From contig JAIYCE010000043.1 in NCBI GenBank assembly GCA_027488155.1, forward strand, positions 1 through 39,556: a stretch of 39,556 nucleotides of DNA, given 5' to 3'. A model generated the notes under the pieces. That model made no database searches, was not told the DNA's origin, and worked only from the letters and a program-made list of their open reading frames with translations. The position numbers and the translations under genes are program-made. The DNA comes from Hyphomicrobiales bacterium (GTDB lineage: Bacteria > Pseudomonadota > Alphaproteobacteria > Rhizobiales > Beijerinckiaceae). Positions 1 through 7,976 of the stretch are shown in pieces; positions within the stretch are counted from its first letter, which is position 1, and each line of letters begins with the position of its first letter.

Positions 1-2146
1 CACGCAGTGTCACCTCGCCCGTCATCGCAATGTCGCGGCGCACCGGAATGCCGGTGAGCACCGATACGATGGCGGTCGCCATGGCGATGCCGGCGGACGG
101 ACCGTCCTTCGGCGTCGCTCCTTCGGGGACGTGGACGTGGATGTCGCGACGATCGAACAGGGGCGGCTCGATCCCGAAATCGACCGCGCGCGAACGTACA
201 TAAGACGCCGCCGCTGAAATCGATTCCTTCATCACGTCCTTGAGGTTGCCCGTCACGGTCATCTTGCCGCGACCGGGCATCATCACGCCTTCGATCGTGA
301 GCAACTCGCCGCCGACTTCCGTCCACGCAAGGCCCGTCACGACACCAACCTGATCTTCCGTCTCCGTCTCGCCGAAGCGATACTTCGGAACGCCGAGGTA
401 ATCGGGCAGATTGTCAGCCGTCACCTTCACGCTCTTCTTCTTCGAGATGAGAATTTCCTTCACCGCCTTGCGGGCCAGATTGGCAAGTTCGCGCGCAAGA
501 TTGCGCACGCCTGCTTCCCGCGTGTAACGACGGATGAGGAGCAGAAGCGCTTCGTCGGTGACCTGCCATTCCTTATGCGCCAAGCCATGCTTGGTGATCG
601 CTTCGGGAATAAGATGGCGCTTGGCGATTTCGAGCTTCTCGTCCTCGGTGTAACCCGCAATGCGGATCACTTCCATACGGTCGAGCAGCGGACCGGGAAT
701 GTTCAGCGTATTGGCCGTCGTCACGAACATAATGTTCGACAGATCGTAATCGACCTCAAGATAGTGATCGCTGAATGTCGAGTTCTGTTCCGGATCGAGC
801 ACTTCCAAAAGCGCCGACGACGGATCGCCACGGAAATCCATGCCCATCTTGTCGATTTCATCGAGCAAGAAAAGTGGATTCTGCGTCTTTGCCTTGCGCA
901 GTGATTGAATGATCTTGCCCGGCATCGAACCGATATAGGTCCGGCGATGGCCGCGGATCTCAGCTTCGTCGCGCACGCCGCCAAGCGACATGCGTACGAA
1001 CTCGCGCCCCGTCGCTTTGGCGATCGATTTGCCCAGCGACGTCTTACCGACGCCGGGAGGACCGACGAGACACAGAATGGGACCCGACAATTTGTTCGAG
1101 CGGCTTTGAACGGCAAGATATTCGACGATGCGCTCTTTCACCTTCTCAAGACCGAAATGATCGGAATCGAGAACGCCCTGCGCCGCGACAAGATCCTTCT
1201 TCACCTTGGAGCGCTTGCCCCATGGCAGAGAAAGCATCCAATCGAGATAATTGCGCACGACCGTCGCTTCCGCCGACATCGGCGACATCTGGCGCAGCTT
1301 CTTCAATTCGGCAAAAGATTTGTCGCGCGCTTCCTTGGAAAGCTTCGTCTTGTTGATACGCTCTTCCAGCTCGGCAAGTTCATCCTTGCCGTCCTCGTCG
1401 CCGAGTTCCTTCTGGATCGCCTTCATCTGCTCGTTGAGATAATACTCGCGCTGCGTCTTCTCCATCTGGCGTTTAACGCGCGTGCGAATCCGCTTCTCAA
1501 CCTGCAGCACCGAGATTTCGCTCTCCATGAAGCCAAGCACCTTTTCAAGGCGCGCGTTCACGTTGAAAATCTCAAGTACGTCCTGCTTGTCGGAAATCTT
1601 CACAGCAAGATGCGATGCAACCGTATCGGCAAGCTTTGAGGCTTCCTCGATCTGCGTGACGGCTGCCACCACTTCTGGCGAAACTTTCTTGTTCAGCTTG
1701 ACGTAGTTTTCGAACTCACTGACGACCGAGCGCGACAACGCCTCAGCTTCGACTTCGTTCGGAATCTCGTCGGCCACCATTTCGGCGGTCGCTTCGTAGA
1801 ATTCGTCAGCGCGCACATATTCGGAAACCTTGGCGCGGCCCACGCCTTCCACAAGCACCTTCACCGTGCCGTCCGGCAGCTTCAAAAGCTGCAAAACACT
1901 GGCAAGTGTACCGATCGTGTAAATGTCGCCAGTGGCCGGATCATCATCCGACGCATTTTTTTGCGTGGCGAGCAGGATGAGCTTTTCGCTCTTCACCACT
2001 TCTTCCAGCGCTTTAATCGATTTTTCGCGGCCCACAAAAAGCGGAACAATCATATGCGGGAACACGACGATGTCGCGCAACGGCAGAACCGGATAAGTGC
2101 CAACGGTGCCGGGCGTAATCGTGGGACGCTGTCTCGACTGTGTCAT
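1..2146 (-). CDS. lon: ATP-dependent protease Lon, C-terminus cut by window edge
   Basis: Lon is a cytosolic AAA+ serine protease that degrades misfolded and short-lived regulatory proteins. About 715 residues are present, starting [13 protein letters not shown] at base 2146. The N-terminal substrate-binding domain ([13 protein letters not shown] near residue 20) is followed by a coiled-coil linker, then the AAA+ module with Walker A GPPGVGKT at residues 362-369 and Walker [12 protein letters not shown]. The protease domain contains the catalytic serine in PKDGPSAG (Ser684). The reading frame is open at the left edge, so roughly the last 90 residues, including the catalytic lysine, lie outside the window. 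It is the last member seen of tig-clpP-clpX-lon, all on this strand, but the 283-base gap after clpX holds a candidate heat-shock promoter, so lon is probably also transcribed alone. Identification is certain from motifs. Confidence 0.97.
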   Translation of the reverse strand, partial: MTQSRQRPTITPGTVGTYPVLPLRDIVVFPHMIVPLFVGREKSIKALEEVVKSEKLILLATQKNASDDDPATGDIYTIGTLASVLQLLKLPDGTVKVLVEGVGRAKVSEYVRADEFYEATAEMVADEIPNEVEAEALSRSVVSEFENYVKLNKKVSPEVVAAVTQIEEASKLADTVASHLAVKISDKQDVLEIFNVNARLEKVLGFMESEISVLQVEKRIRTRVKRQMEKTQREYYLNEQMKAIQKELGDEDGKDELAELEERINKTKLSKEARDKSFAELKKLRQMSPMSAEATVVRNYLDWMLSLPWGKRSKVKKDLVAAQGVLDSDHFGLEKVKERIVEYLAVQSRSNKLSGPILCLVGPPGVGKTSLGKSIAKATGREFVRMSLGGVRDEAEIRGHRRTYIGSMPGKIIQSLRKAKTQNPLFLLDEIDKMGMDFRGDPSSALLEVLDPEQNSTFSDHYLEVDYDLSNIMFVTTANTLNIPGPLLDRMEVIRIAGYTEDEKLEIAKRHLIPEAITKHGLAHKEWQVTDEALLLLIRRYTREAGVRNLARELANLARKAVKEILISKKKSVKVTADNLPDYLGVPKYRFGETETEDQVGVVTGLAWTEVGGELLTIEGVMMPGRGKMTVTGNLKDVMKESISAAASYVRSRAVDFGIEPPLFDRRDIHVHVPEGATPKDGPSAGIAMATAIVSVLTGIPVRRDIAMTGEVTLR

Positions 2147-2346
2147 GAATCTACTGTCCTTTGTGTCATCGAACGCAGCACGCGAATCGTCGCCGCTCCG
2201 ATGGTGGTCAGGCGGCCCTGCTCCGGGGGTGGACAGGGCGGGCCGGCGGTGTTGTCAGATCCTCGCAAAACGCTCCACGCGATCTCTTGGGGTCTCGATC
2301 GCGCCCTGAGCCCGCTTCACTCATGAGCAATCTGGCAACACATACA

Positions 2347-2375
2347 AAATGGGCTTCACCACCACCTGTTTCAAG
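2347..2375 (-). promoter_or_regulatory. Candidate RpoH (sigma-32) heat-shock promoter of lon
   Basis: Read on the minus strand, CTTGAA (2375-2370) is followed after exactly 15 bases by GCCCATTT (2354-2347). This closely matches the enterobacterial sigma-32 consensus CTTGAA, 13-15 bases, CCCCATNT, with one mismatch in the first C. It lies about 200 bases upstream of the lon start codon and points towards lon. Lon is a classical RpoH target, which supports the call. The start of transcription is inferred, near 2340. Confidence 0.7.
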
Positions 2376-2391
2376 CAGCAGGTGAAGAATA

Positions 2392-2421
2392 CGCGGCGAT
2401 CGTTAAGAACGGGTCGCCGCG
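2392..2421 (-). terminator. Hairpin just downstream of clpX, possible weak terminator
   Basis: An 8-bp perfect stem (CGCGGCGA at 2392-2399 with TCGCCGCG at 2414-2421, 14-base loop) begins 9 bases after the clpX stop codon. On the minus strand it is followed by TATTCTTCACC, which is only moderately T-rich. It may partly separate clpX and lon transcription or stabilise the clpX mRNA end. Confidence 0.35.
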
Positions 2422-2429
2422 CCATGGCC

Positions 2430-3695
2430 TCAGGCCGAAGTGGCTGTCTCAGCGGCCTTGTCCGAATAGATGTAGAGCGGACGCGCCTTGCCCTCGATCA
2501 CTTCCGGACCGATGACAACCTGCTCGCACCCATCGAGGCTCGGCAGATCGTACATGGTATCGAGCAGGATGCCTTCCATAATGGAACGCAAGCCGCGCGC
2601 GCCCGTCTTACGCTCAATCGCCTTGCGTGCAATCAGCGAGACGGCGTCATCGGTGAAGGTGAGCTCGACATCTTCCATCTCGAAAAGGCGCTGATACTGC
2701 TTCACCAGTGCGTTCTTCGGTTCCGTCAGAATCTTCTTGAGCGCAGGCTCATCGAGATCCTCAAGCGTCGCAATCACCGGCAGACGGCCGACGAATTCAG
2801 GAATAAGGCCGAACTTCAACAAATCTTCCGGTTCGGTTTCACGGAAGATAGCGCCCGTGCGGCGATCCTCCGGCGCCTCGACTTTGGCGGCGAAGCCGAT
2901 CGACGTGCCCTTTCCACGCTGCGAGATGATTTTCTCCAGACCCGCAAACGCACCGCCGCAGATGAACAGGATGTTCGTCGTATCCACCTGCAGGAATTCC
3001 TGCTGCGGATGCTTGCGCCCGCCTTGCGGCGGCACCGACGCAACCGTGCCTTCCATAATCTTGAGAAGTGCCTGCTGCACGCCCTCGCCCGACACGTCGC
3101 GCGTGATCGACGGATTGTCGGACTTGCGCGAGATCTTGTCGATTTCGTCGATGTAAACAATGCCGCGCTGTGCGCGTTCGACATTGTAATCGGACGCCTG
3201 CAACAGCTTCAGGATGATGTTTTCGACGTCCTCGCCGACATAGCCGGCTTCGGTCAGTGTCGTCGCATCCGCCATGGTGAACGGAACGTCGAGAATGCGG
3301 GCGAGCGTCTGCGCTAGCAATGTCTTGCCCGACCCTGTCGGGCCGACGAGCAGAATGTTCGACTTCGCCAGTTCGACGTCATTGTGCTTGGTCGCATGGT
3401 TCAGCCGCTTGTAATGGTTATGAACCGCGACCGAGAGAACCTTCTTCGCGTGCTCTTGGCCGATGACATAATCGTCGAGGACCTTGCGAATTTCCTTCGG
3501 CGTGGGCACACCATCGCGCGACTTCACGAGCGAGGATTTGCTCTCCTCACGGATAATATCCATGCAGAGCTCAACGCATTCATCGCAGATGAACACGGTC
3601 GGCCCGGCGATCAGTTTGCGAACTTCATGCTGGCTCTTGCCGCAGAAGGAGCAGTACAGCGTGCTCTTGGTGTCGCCGCTGTTGACCTTGCTCAT
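2430..3695 (-). CDS. clpX: ClpX, ATP-binding specificity subunit of ClpXP protease
   Basis: ClpX is the hexameric AAA+ unfoldase that selects substrates and feeds them into ClpP. The 421-residue product matches the usual length (about 424). The N-terminal zinc-binding domain has four cysteines (C15, C18, C37, C40) in the pattern CSFC...CDEC. Walker A GPTGSGKT is at residues 118-125, Walker B is VYIDEIDKI, and an IGF-type loop for ClpP docking lies near TSIGFAA. The frame stays open upstream to base 3941, but the start at 3695 ([10 protein letters not shown]) is chosen because GGAGGTGG (3707-3700) sits 4 bases before it and family members begin here. It follows clpP in the same direction after a 319-base gap. 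Confidence 0.97.
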   Translation of the reverse strand: MSKVNSGDTKSTLYCSFCGKSQHEVRKLIAGPTVFICDECVELCMDIIREESKSSLVKSRDGVPTPKEIRKVLDDYVIGQEHAKKVLSVAVHNHYKRLNHATKHNDVELAKSNILLVGPTGSGKTLLAQTLARILDVPFTMADATTLTEAGYVGEDVENIILKLLQASDYNVERAQRGIVYIDEIDKISRKSDNPSITRDVSGEGVQQALLKIMEGTVASVPPQGGRKHPQQEFLQVDTTNILFICGGAFAGLEKIISQRGKGTSIGFAAKVEAPEDRRTGAIFRETEPEDLLKFGLIPEFVGRLPVIATLEDLDEPALKKILTEPKNALVKQYQRLFEMEDVELTFTDDAVSLIARKAIERKTGARGLRSIMEGILLDTMYDLPSLDGCEQVVIGPEVIEGKARPLYIYSDKAAETATSA

Positions 3696-4014
3696 TGAAC
3701 CACCTCCGCTTCCGCTTCCTGCCGCACGATGCGGCCGAAGCGTGTCCATCATTGAGCCGCAACGCCCGAAAACGAGTTTCGTCCGCTGACGACATTGGCA
3801 GGCACCAGAGAAACGAATCCCCCGGAAGGCCGACTCCGACACCCTGATGCAAACATGGTGCCGGCAAGGGATCAATAGGGCGTTAAACCGATTGGACCCA
3901 ATGTTCCGAGATATGAACGAAAACCGCCGGAACAATGGCACCTGCGGAGGAAATTACCCCCCGTTTTCGCCCTTCTAAGCCCAATTTGGCCGGATCGAAC
4001 GCCTGTGACCGGGT
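3696..4014. other. Intergenic region clpP-clpX with a spaced inverted repeat
   Basis: This 319-base gap contains no convincing gene; one frame continuous with clpX is open but lacks a ribosome site and family similarity. A 7-bp inverted repeat, TGTTCCG (3902-3908) and CGGAACA (3928-3934), with 19 bases between the arms, is the only clear structure. It could be an operator or an mRNA hairpin. The gap is long enough for an independent clpX promoter, but I could not pick one with confidence. Confidence 0.45.
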
Positions 4015-4638
4015 TTATGCGGCCGCCTCTGGCCGCTTTTCCATGACCTGGTCGACGATACCGAACTCCTTCGCCATGTCGGCCGTCATGAAGTTATCCC
4101 GTTCAAGGGCTTCTTCAATAGCCTTATAGTCCTTGCCCGTATGCTTGACGTAAATCTCGTTCAAACGCCGCTTGAGGCTTTCGACCTCGCGCGCATGGAT
4201 CAGGATGTCCGTCACCTGGCCCTGATAGCCGCCTGACGGTTGATGGACCATAATCCGGGCGTTTGGCAGGGCAAAACGCATGTCTTTTTGGCCTGCGGCC
4301 AGCAGAAGCGAACCCATCGAGGCCGCCTGCCCGATGCAAAGCGTGGAGACGGGCGGGCGAATGAACTGCATCGTATCGTAGATCGCGAGGCCTGAGGTGA
4401 CGACCCCGCCCGGCGAATTGATGTAGATCGAGATTTCCTTTTTGGGGTTCTCGGCTTCGAGGAAGAGGAGCTGGGCCACAACGAGCGACGCCATATTGTC
4501 TTCGACCGGGCCCGTGAGGAACACGATGCGCTCCCGCAATAGGCGGGAATAGATGTCGAAGGCGCGCTCACCACGGTTGGACTGCTCGACCACCATCGGG
4601 ACGAGCATGCTGTTGTAGACCTCAATGGGATCGCGCAT
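4015..4638 (-). CDS. clpP: ClpP, proteolytic subunit of Clp protease
   Basis: ClpP is the barrel-shaped serine peptidase that degrades proteins unfolded by ClpX or ClpA. The 207-residue protein has the family signature: catalytic Ser107 in GQAASMGS, His132 in IMVHQPSGG, and Asp181 in LERDNFM. The N-terminus [20 protein letters not shown] resembles the normal short propeptide and axial loop. The start at 4638 has a weak Shine-Dalgarno (AAAAGG about 7 bases upstream). It lies between tig (upstream) and clpX (downstream), the standard order. Confidence 0.97.
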   Translation of the reverse strand: MRDPIEVYNSMLVPMVVEQSNRGERAFDIYSRLLRERIVFLTGPVEDNMASLVVAQLLFLEAENPKKEISIYINSPGGVVTSGLAIYDTMQFIRPPVSTLCIGQAASMGSLLLAAGQKDMRFALPNARIMVHQPSGGYQGQVTDILIHAREVESLKRRLNEIYVKHTGKDYKAIEEALERDNFMTADMAKEFGIVDQVMEKRPEAAA

Positions 4639-4722
4639 GTGTCTGAACCTTTTCGGGAATTTCTAAACTGAAGGCAGCCCGGCGAAGGCCGAGCGCTGAT
4701 TCCTGTAACCTAAGATAATAAC

Positions 4723-4749
4723 GAAAAGGCCGGACGCAAAGGTCCGGCC
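4723..4749 (-). terminator. Intrinsic terminator after tig
   Basis: On the minus strand GGCCGGAC (4749-4742), a 6-base loop and GTCCGGCC (4735-4728) form a perfect 8-bp GC-rich stem, followed by TTTTCGTTATTAT. It lies about 40 bases downstream of the tig stop codon, so clpP is probably transcribed mainly from a promoter of its own or by read-through. Confidence 0.8.
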
Positions 4750-4789
4750 TGTCCCGTTCCGGTACAAGGCCAAACGGCCCGTACCAAAA

Positions 4790-6196
4790 TCAATCGTCTT
4801 TCTTGGCCTTAGCCTTGGAAGCCTTCTTGCCCTTGGGCTTGTCGCCTTCCGCATCGTCCTCTTCTTTGAAGAGTTCGTCCTTTGAGACCGCCTTGTCCGT
4901 GACCTTGGCCGAAGCGAGGATGTGGTCGATGACCTTCTCCTCAAAGATCGGCGCGCGGATTTCGGCCATGGCCTGTGGGTTCTTGCGATAGAAATCCCAC
5001 ACCATCTTTTCCTGACCCGGGAACTGGCGGGCGCGCTCAATAACGCCCTGCGTCAGCTCATCATCCGTGATCTGGACCTTGGCCTGTTCGCCAATCTCGG
5101 CAAGCACAAGACCGAGGCGCACGCGACGTTCAGCAATCTTCCTGTAATCGGCGCGGGCATCGTCTTCGGTCGTGTCTTCATCGGCGAAGGACTTGCCCGA
5201 AGCCTGCATCTCCTGCTCGACATTCGACCAGATACCTTTGAATTCCTGCTCGACCAGCGTCGGCGGCAAATCAAAACTGTACTGAGTGTCGAGTGCATCG
5301 AGCAGCTGCTTTTTCAGCTTACGCCGCGCAACGCTCTGCCATTCGTTCAGGATCGAAGCCTTAATCGCATCCTTGAGCTTAGCGAGATCTTCGAGACCGA
5401 AGCCCTTTGCGAACTCATCGTCGATCTTCACTTCACCCGGTTCTTCCACCGCCTTGACCGTCGTATCGAAGGTCGCGGCTTTGCCGGCGAGATGCGGAGC
5501 CGAATAATTGTCCGGGAACGAGGCAGTGATGACGAGCGCATCGCCATTCTTCACGCCGATCAGCTGATCTTCGAAGCCCAGAATAAACGAGCCTGAGCCG
5601 ATGTCGACCGGAATGTCGGTACCTGTGCCACCATCGAACGGAACGCCATCGATCTTGCCGATAAAATCAATCACGACGCGGTCGCCCGAAGCGGCCTTGG
5701 CGCCATCCTGTTTCGGCGCATAGGGCTTGTTCTGTGACGCCATGCGATTGATGGCTTCATCGACTTCCGTATCCGGGACTTCTGCCACTTCGCGTGTCAC
5801 GGCAATGCCCGAGAAATCGCCGACAGCGATTTCCGGAAGAACTTCAACCTTCACCGAATATTCGAGATCGCCGCGGGCCTCCATAATGGCCTCGACCTTC
5901 TCTTTGTCTTCCGGGAAAATGATTTCCGGCTGCATCGCGAGCTTCACTTTGTGCTCTTCGATGATCTTCCGATTGCCTTCGTTCACGAGTTCCTGAACGA
6001 GGTCACCCATGACCGAACGGCCATAAACGCGGCGCAAATGCGAGGCCGGAACCTTGCCAGGGCGAAAGCCCTTGATCTGCACCTTGTCCTTGAGATCCTC
6101 GAGTTGCGCCGCGAGGCGGTCGGCAAGATCCTTCGCGGGGAGCACGACCTTGAACTCGCGCTTCAACCCATCCGACAGCGTTTGCGTAACCTGCAT
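4790..6196 (-). CDS. tig: Trigger factor, ribosome-associated chaperone and prolyl isomerase
   Basis: Trigger factor binds the ribosomal exit tunnel and shields nascent chains; it also has FKBP-type prolyl isomerase activity. The 468-residue product starts MQVTQTLSDGLKREFKV and carries the ribosome-binding signature GFRPGKVP around residues 43-50. The FKBP domain follows (GDRVVIDFIGKIDGVPFDGG, about 165-185), then the helical C-terminal chaperone domain. The last 30 residues are a charged tail of Asp/Glu then Lys/Ala/Gly, which makes it slightly longer than the E. coli protein (432) and is common in alphaproteobacteria. It is the first gene of the tig-clpP-clpX-lon cluster; a tRNA gene lies 64 bases upstream on the same strand. 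Confidence 0.97.
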   Translation of the reverse strand: MQVTQTLSDGLKREFKVVLPAKDLADRLAAQLEDLKDKVQIKGFRPGKVPASHLRRVYGRSVMGDLVQELVNEGNRKIIEEHKVKLAMQPEIIFPEDKEKVEAIMEARGDLEYSVKVEVLPEIAVGDFSGIAVTREVAEVPDTEVDEAINRMASQNKPYAPKQDGAKAASGDRVVIDFIGKIDGVPFDGGTGTDIPVDIGSGSFILGFEDQLIGVKNGDALVITASFPDNYSAPHLAGKAATFDTTVKAVEEPGEVKIDDEFAKGFGLEDLAKLKDAIKASILNEWQSVARRKLKKQLLDALDTQYSFDLPPTLVEQEFKGIWSNVEQEMQASGKSFADEDTTEDDARADYRKIAERRVRLGLVLAEIGEQAKVQITDDELTQGVIERARQFPGQEKMVWDFYRKNPQAMAEIRAPIFEEKVIDHILASAKVTDKAVSKDELFKEEDDAEGDKPKGKKASKAKAKKDD

Positions 6197-6260
6197 TGTC
6201 TTTTTGCCTTTGTCTGAAAATCGGTACCGGCGCGATTGAACCCCAGAAAGCCTGCGGCAC

Positions 6261-6345
6261 TGGTGCGGGCGGAGGGACTCGAACCCCCACGACTTTCGTC
6301 ACTGGAACCTAAACCCAGCGCGTCTACCAGTTCCGCCACGCCCGC
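6261..6345 (-). tRNA. tRNA-Leu (anticodon UAG)
   Basis: On the minus strand, GCGGGCG at the 5' end (6345-6339) pairs with the 3' acceptor arm, followed by discriminator A and an encoded CCA (6263-6261). The anticodon arm CTGGG-TTTAGGT-TCCAG gives anticodon TAG (6311-6309), reading CUN leucine codons. A long variable arm typical of leucine tRNAs and the T-arm GGGGGTTCGAGTCCC are present. Length is 85 bases with CCA. Confidence 0.96.
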
Positions 6346-6365
6346 CAGCAACGACCGCCGCCGCC

Positions 6366-6394
6366 CTATTAGACGCTCCCTCAGAGGCTTGCAA
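6366..6394 (-). promoter_or_regulatory. Candidate sigma-70 promoter of tRNA-Leu
   Basis: On the minus strand TTGCAA (6394-6389) and TAATAG (6371-6366) are separated by 17 bases. Transcription would start near 6359, about 14 bases before the mature tRNA 5' end. Geometry and position fit a short-leader tRNA promoter; the match to TATAAT is partial. Confidence 0.6.
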
Positions 6395-6599
6395 GGCCGA
6401 TCTTGAGCCGCTTTTGCGGCCGACACCCCGTCAACGCAGACATAAAACTCCGGGTTTTTACAAAGGCCGATCACAGCCCATCGGCAAGCTCTCTCCGAAG
6501 CGGAAGGACACCACGATCAGGGCGTGGGTCGACCTCTTCCTTTCAGCATCATCGCCTGATGGAACAGCCTGAAGTCAACAACGTGAGCATCATTTTGAT

Positions 6600-6712
6600 G
6601 CATTTACGTGAAAGTTCCAAGAAATTGATAATATTTAAAATTTGAATATCGAATAAAAAATATTATCTTACGTAACGTAATGCTTTTCGTCCTGAGTAGA
6701 GGAGTAATGCTT
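6600..6712 (+). promoter_or_regulatory. AT-rich leader with inverted repeat and 13-bp palindrome upstream of RTX gene
   Basis: The non-coding stretch between the tRNA gene and the RTX gene (6346-6712) is GC-rich up to about 6560, then becomes strongly AT-rich, unlike the rest of the window. It contains a perfect 9-bp inverted repeat, GATAATATT (6627-6635) and AATATTATC (6659-6667). Directly next to it is a perfect palindrome TTACGTAACGTAA (6668-6680), 32 bases before the chosen start codon. A related half-site TTACGTGAA lies near 6604. The RTX ribosome site AGAGGAG is at 6698-6704. I infer a promoter with a dyad operator, but cannot assign a regulator. Confidence 0.5.
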
Positions 6713-7699
6713 ATGCTGAAGCTCAACATGAATTTCTTCTACAATCGAGACAATGATCGTAAAGATTATCGGTTCGATCATAACAACCGCTTCGACAAAT
6801 ATGATCGGTCCGATAAAAATGATCGATTCGACAAGAGTGATCGGTTCGACAAGTGCGATCGTCCCGACAAAAGCGATCGTTTCGATAAATGCGACGACGA
6901 TAAAAAAGACACTCACTGCAAAACCGACACCAACAAACCTGATTGTAAAGACATCCCGCTCATCAAATGGGGCCCCTTTGCGAAAGTGGGCACAGATGCG
7001 AGCGAACTCCTCACTGGCACATCGGTCGATGGCAAAGGCGGGGACGACACGATTCAAGGTGGCAACGGCAACGACATGTTCGCCGGTGGCAAGGGCAATG
7101 ATTACCTCCAGCCAGGCGCCGGGGATGATAGCCTCGATGGTGGCCCCGGTGACGACACCATTGGCGGTGGGCCTGGGAACGACCTGATCTATGGCTCAGA
7201 TGGCAATGACTCTCTTTCGGGAGGTCCCGGAAACGACACGATCTATGGTGGAAAGGGCGACGACAGTATTTCTGGCTCATCCGCTGGCAATGATTGCATT
7301 TTCGGTGGATGCGGCAATGACACGATCAATGGCGGGATCGACGACGACGTGATCAGAGCCAATGCAGGCGACGACTTCCTTGTCGGCAATACCGGCGACG
7401 ACAAGATTTACGGTGACGCCGGCAATGATTTCATCCGCGGCGATGCCGGCAATGACACGCTGTGTGGCGGTTGCGGCGATGATACCTTCTTTTTCGGTGC
7501 CACCACAGGCAACGATACTGTCCTCGATTTCGGTGGCGATGACGTCATCGATGCGCGCGGAATGGGCCTTACGAATTGGGCCGCTGTCGAGGCAAGCCTG
7601 ACCTTTGCCGCCGACGGTGCCACCCTATCGAAAGGCGGAAACACCGTGTTTCTTTCGGGCATCACGTCACTTTCGGCCGGGGATTTTGTCTTTACCTGA
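6713..7699 (+). CDS. RTX-type calcium-binding repeat protein with N-terminal hexapeptide repeats
   Basis: The 328-residue product has two visible parts. Residues 25-60 are six tandem hexapeptides of the form DRFDKX (X is S, C, Y or N), very rich in Asp, Arg and Lys. Residues about 105-285 are RTX nonapeptides of GGxGxDxxx type (GGNGNDMFA, GGPGNDTIY, GGKGDDSIS), which in this family bind calcium in a parallel beta-roll. Several repeats contain cysteine pairs (IFGGCGND, LCGGCGDD), unusual for RTX proteins. No Sec or Tat signal is visible; such proteins usually leave by type I secretion using a C-terminal signal, and the end (SLSAGDFVFT) fits loosely, but no ABC exporter, membrane-fusion or outer-membrane gene is nearby. 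The start at 6713 is preferred over 6680 or 6707 because AGAGGAG ends 8 bases before it. Function unknown; extracellular or surface calcium binding is an inference. Confidence 0.85.
   Translation: MLKLNMNFFYNRDNDRKDYRFDHNNRFDKYDRSDKNDRFDKSDRFDKCDRPDKSDRFDKCDDDKKDTHCKTDTNKPDCKDIPLIKWGPFAKVGTDASELLTGTSVDGKGGDDTIQGGNGNDMFAGGKGNDYLQPGAGDDSLDGGPGDDTIGGGPGNDLIYGSDGNDSLSGGPGNDTIYGGKGDDSISGSSAGNDCIFGGCGNDTINGGIDDDVIRANAGDDFLVGNTGDDKIYGDAGNDFIRGDAGNDTLCGGCGDDTFFFGATTGNDTVLDFGGDDVIDARGMGLTNWAAVEASLTFAADGATLSKGGNTVFLSGITSLSAGDFVFT
6785..6892 (+). repeat. Six in-frame 18-bp tandem repeats encoding DRFDKX
   Basis: The DNA repeats with an 18-base period (GATCGNTTCGACAARNNN), giving NRFDKY, DRSDKN, DRFDKS, DRFDKC, DRPDKS and DRFDKC. 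The copies differ by silent and missense changes, so the array is not fresh, but its copy number could still vary by slippage between strains. Confidence 0.9.
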
Positions 7700-7753
7700 T
7701 CAATGAGCACAACCCTGCTCGCACCAAGTAGGGTCGCAGGTGTTATCGCTTAA

Positions 7754-7787
7754 GCCGTCCTTGCCAGCATCAAGGACGGCTTTTTCT
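7754..7787 (+). terminator. Strong intrinsic terminator of the RTX gene
   Basis: A perfect 10-bp stem (GCCGTCCTTG 7754-7763 with CAAGGACGGC 7771-7780), 7-base loop, is followed by TTTTTCTC. It lies 54 bases after the RTX stop, so the RTX gene is a single-gene transcript. Confidence 0.92.
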
Positions 7788-7976
7788 CGCTTGATTGGGC
7801 CGATCCGAGCGAGTTTAGGATGTGAAACGCCTTGGTTCAGATCCATGAGAAGATGAGGCACCCAGTTTTGCGACGTGGGTCGACAACAATGTCCCTCGGC
7901 CCTCCGAGCGAAAAAAACCGCCGCAGACGTCAGAATTGCTGTAGGAAAGTTCGTCTTTTGACCGTCCAGACCGGAA

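Noticed and set aside
2349-3317. Plus-strand 322-codon frame opposite clpX
   Set aside because: Overlaps clpX entirely on the opposite strand and shows only mirrored codon bias.
3696-3941. Longer ClpX start at 3941
   Set aside because: The extra 82 residues have no family similarity and the start at 3695 has a perfect ribosome site.
6261-7699. tRNA-Leu next to an AT-rich islet as a mobile-element attachment site
   Set aside because: The islet lies on the 5' side of the tRNA, whereas integrases use the 3' end; no repeat of the tRNA 3' end and no integrase were seen.
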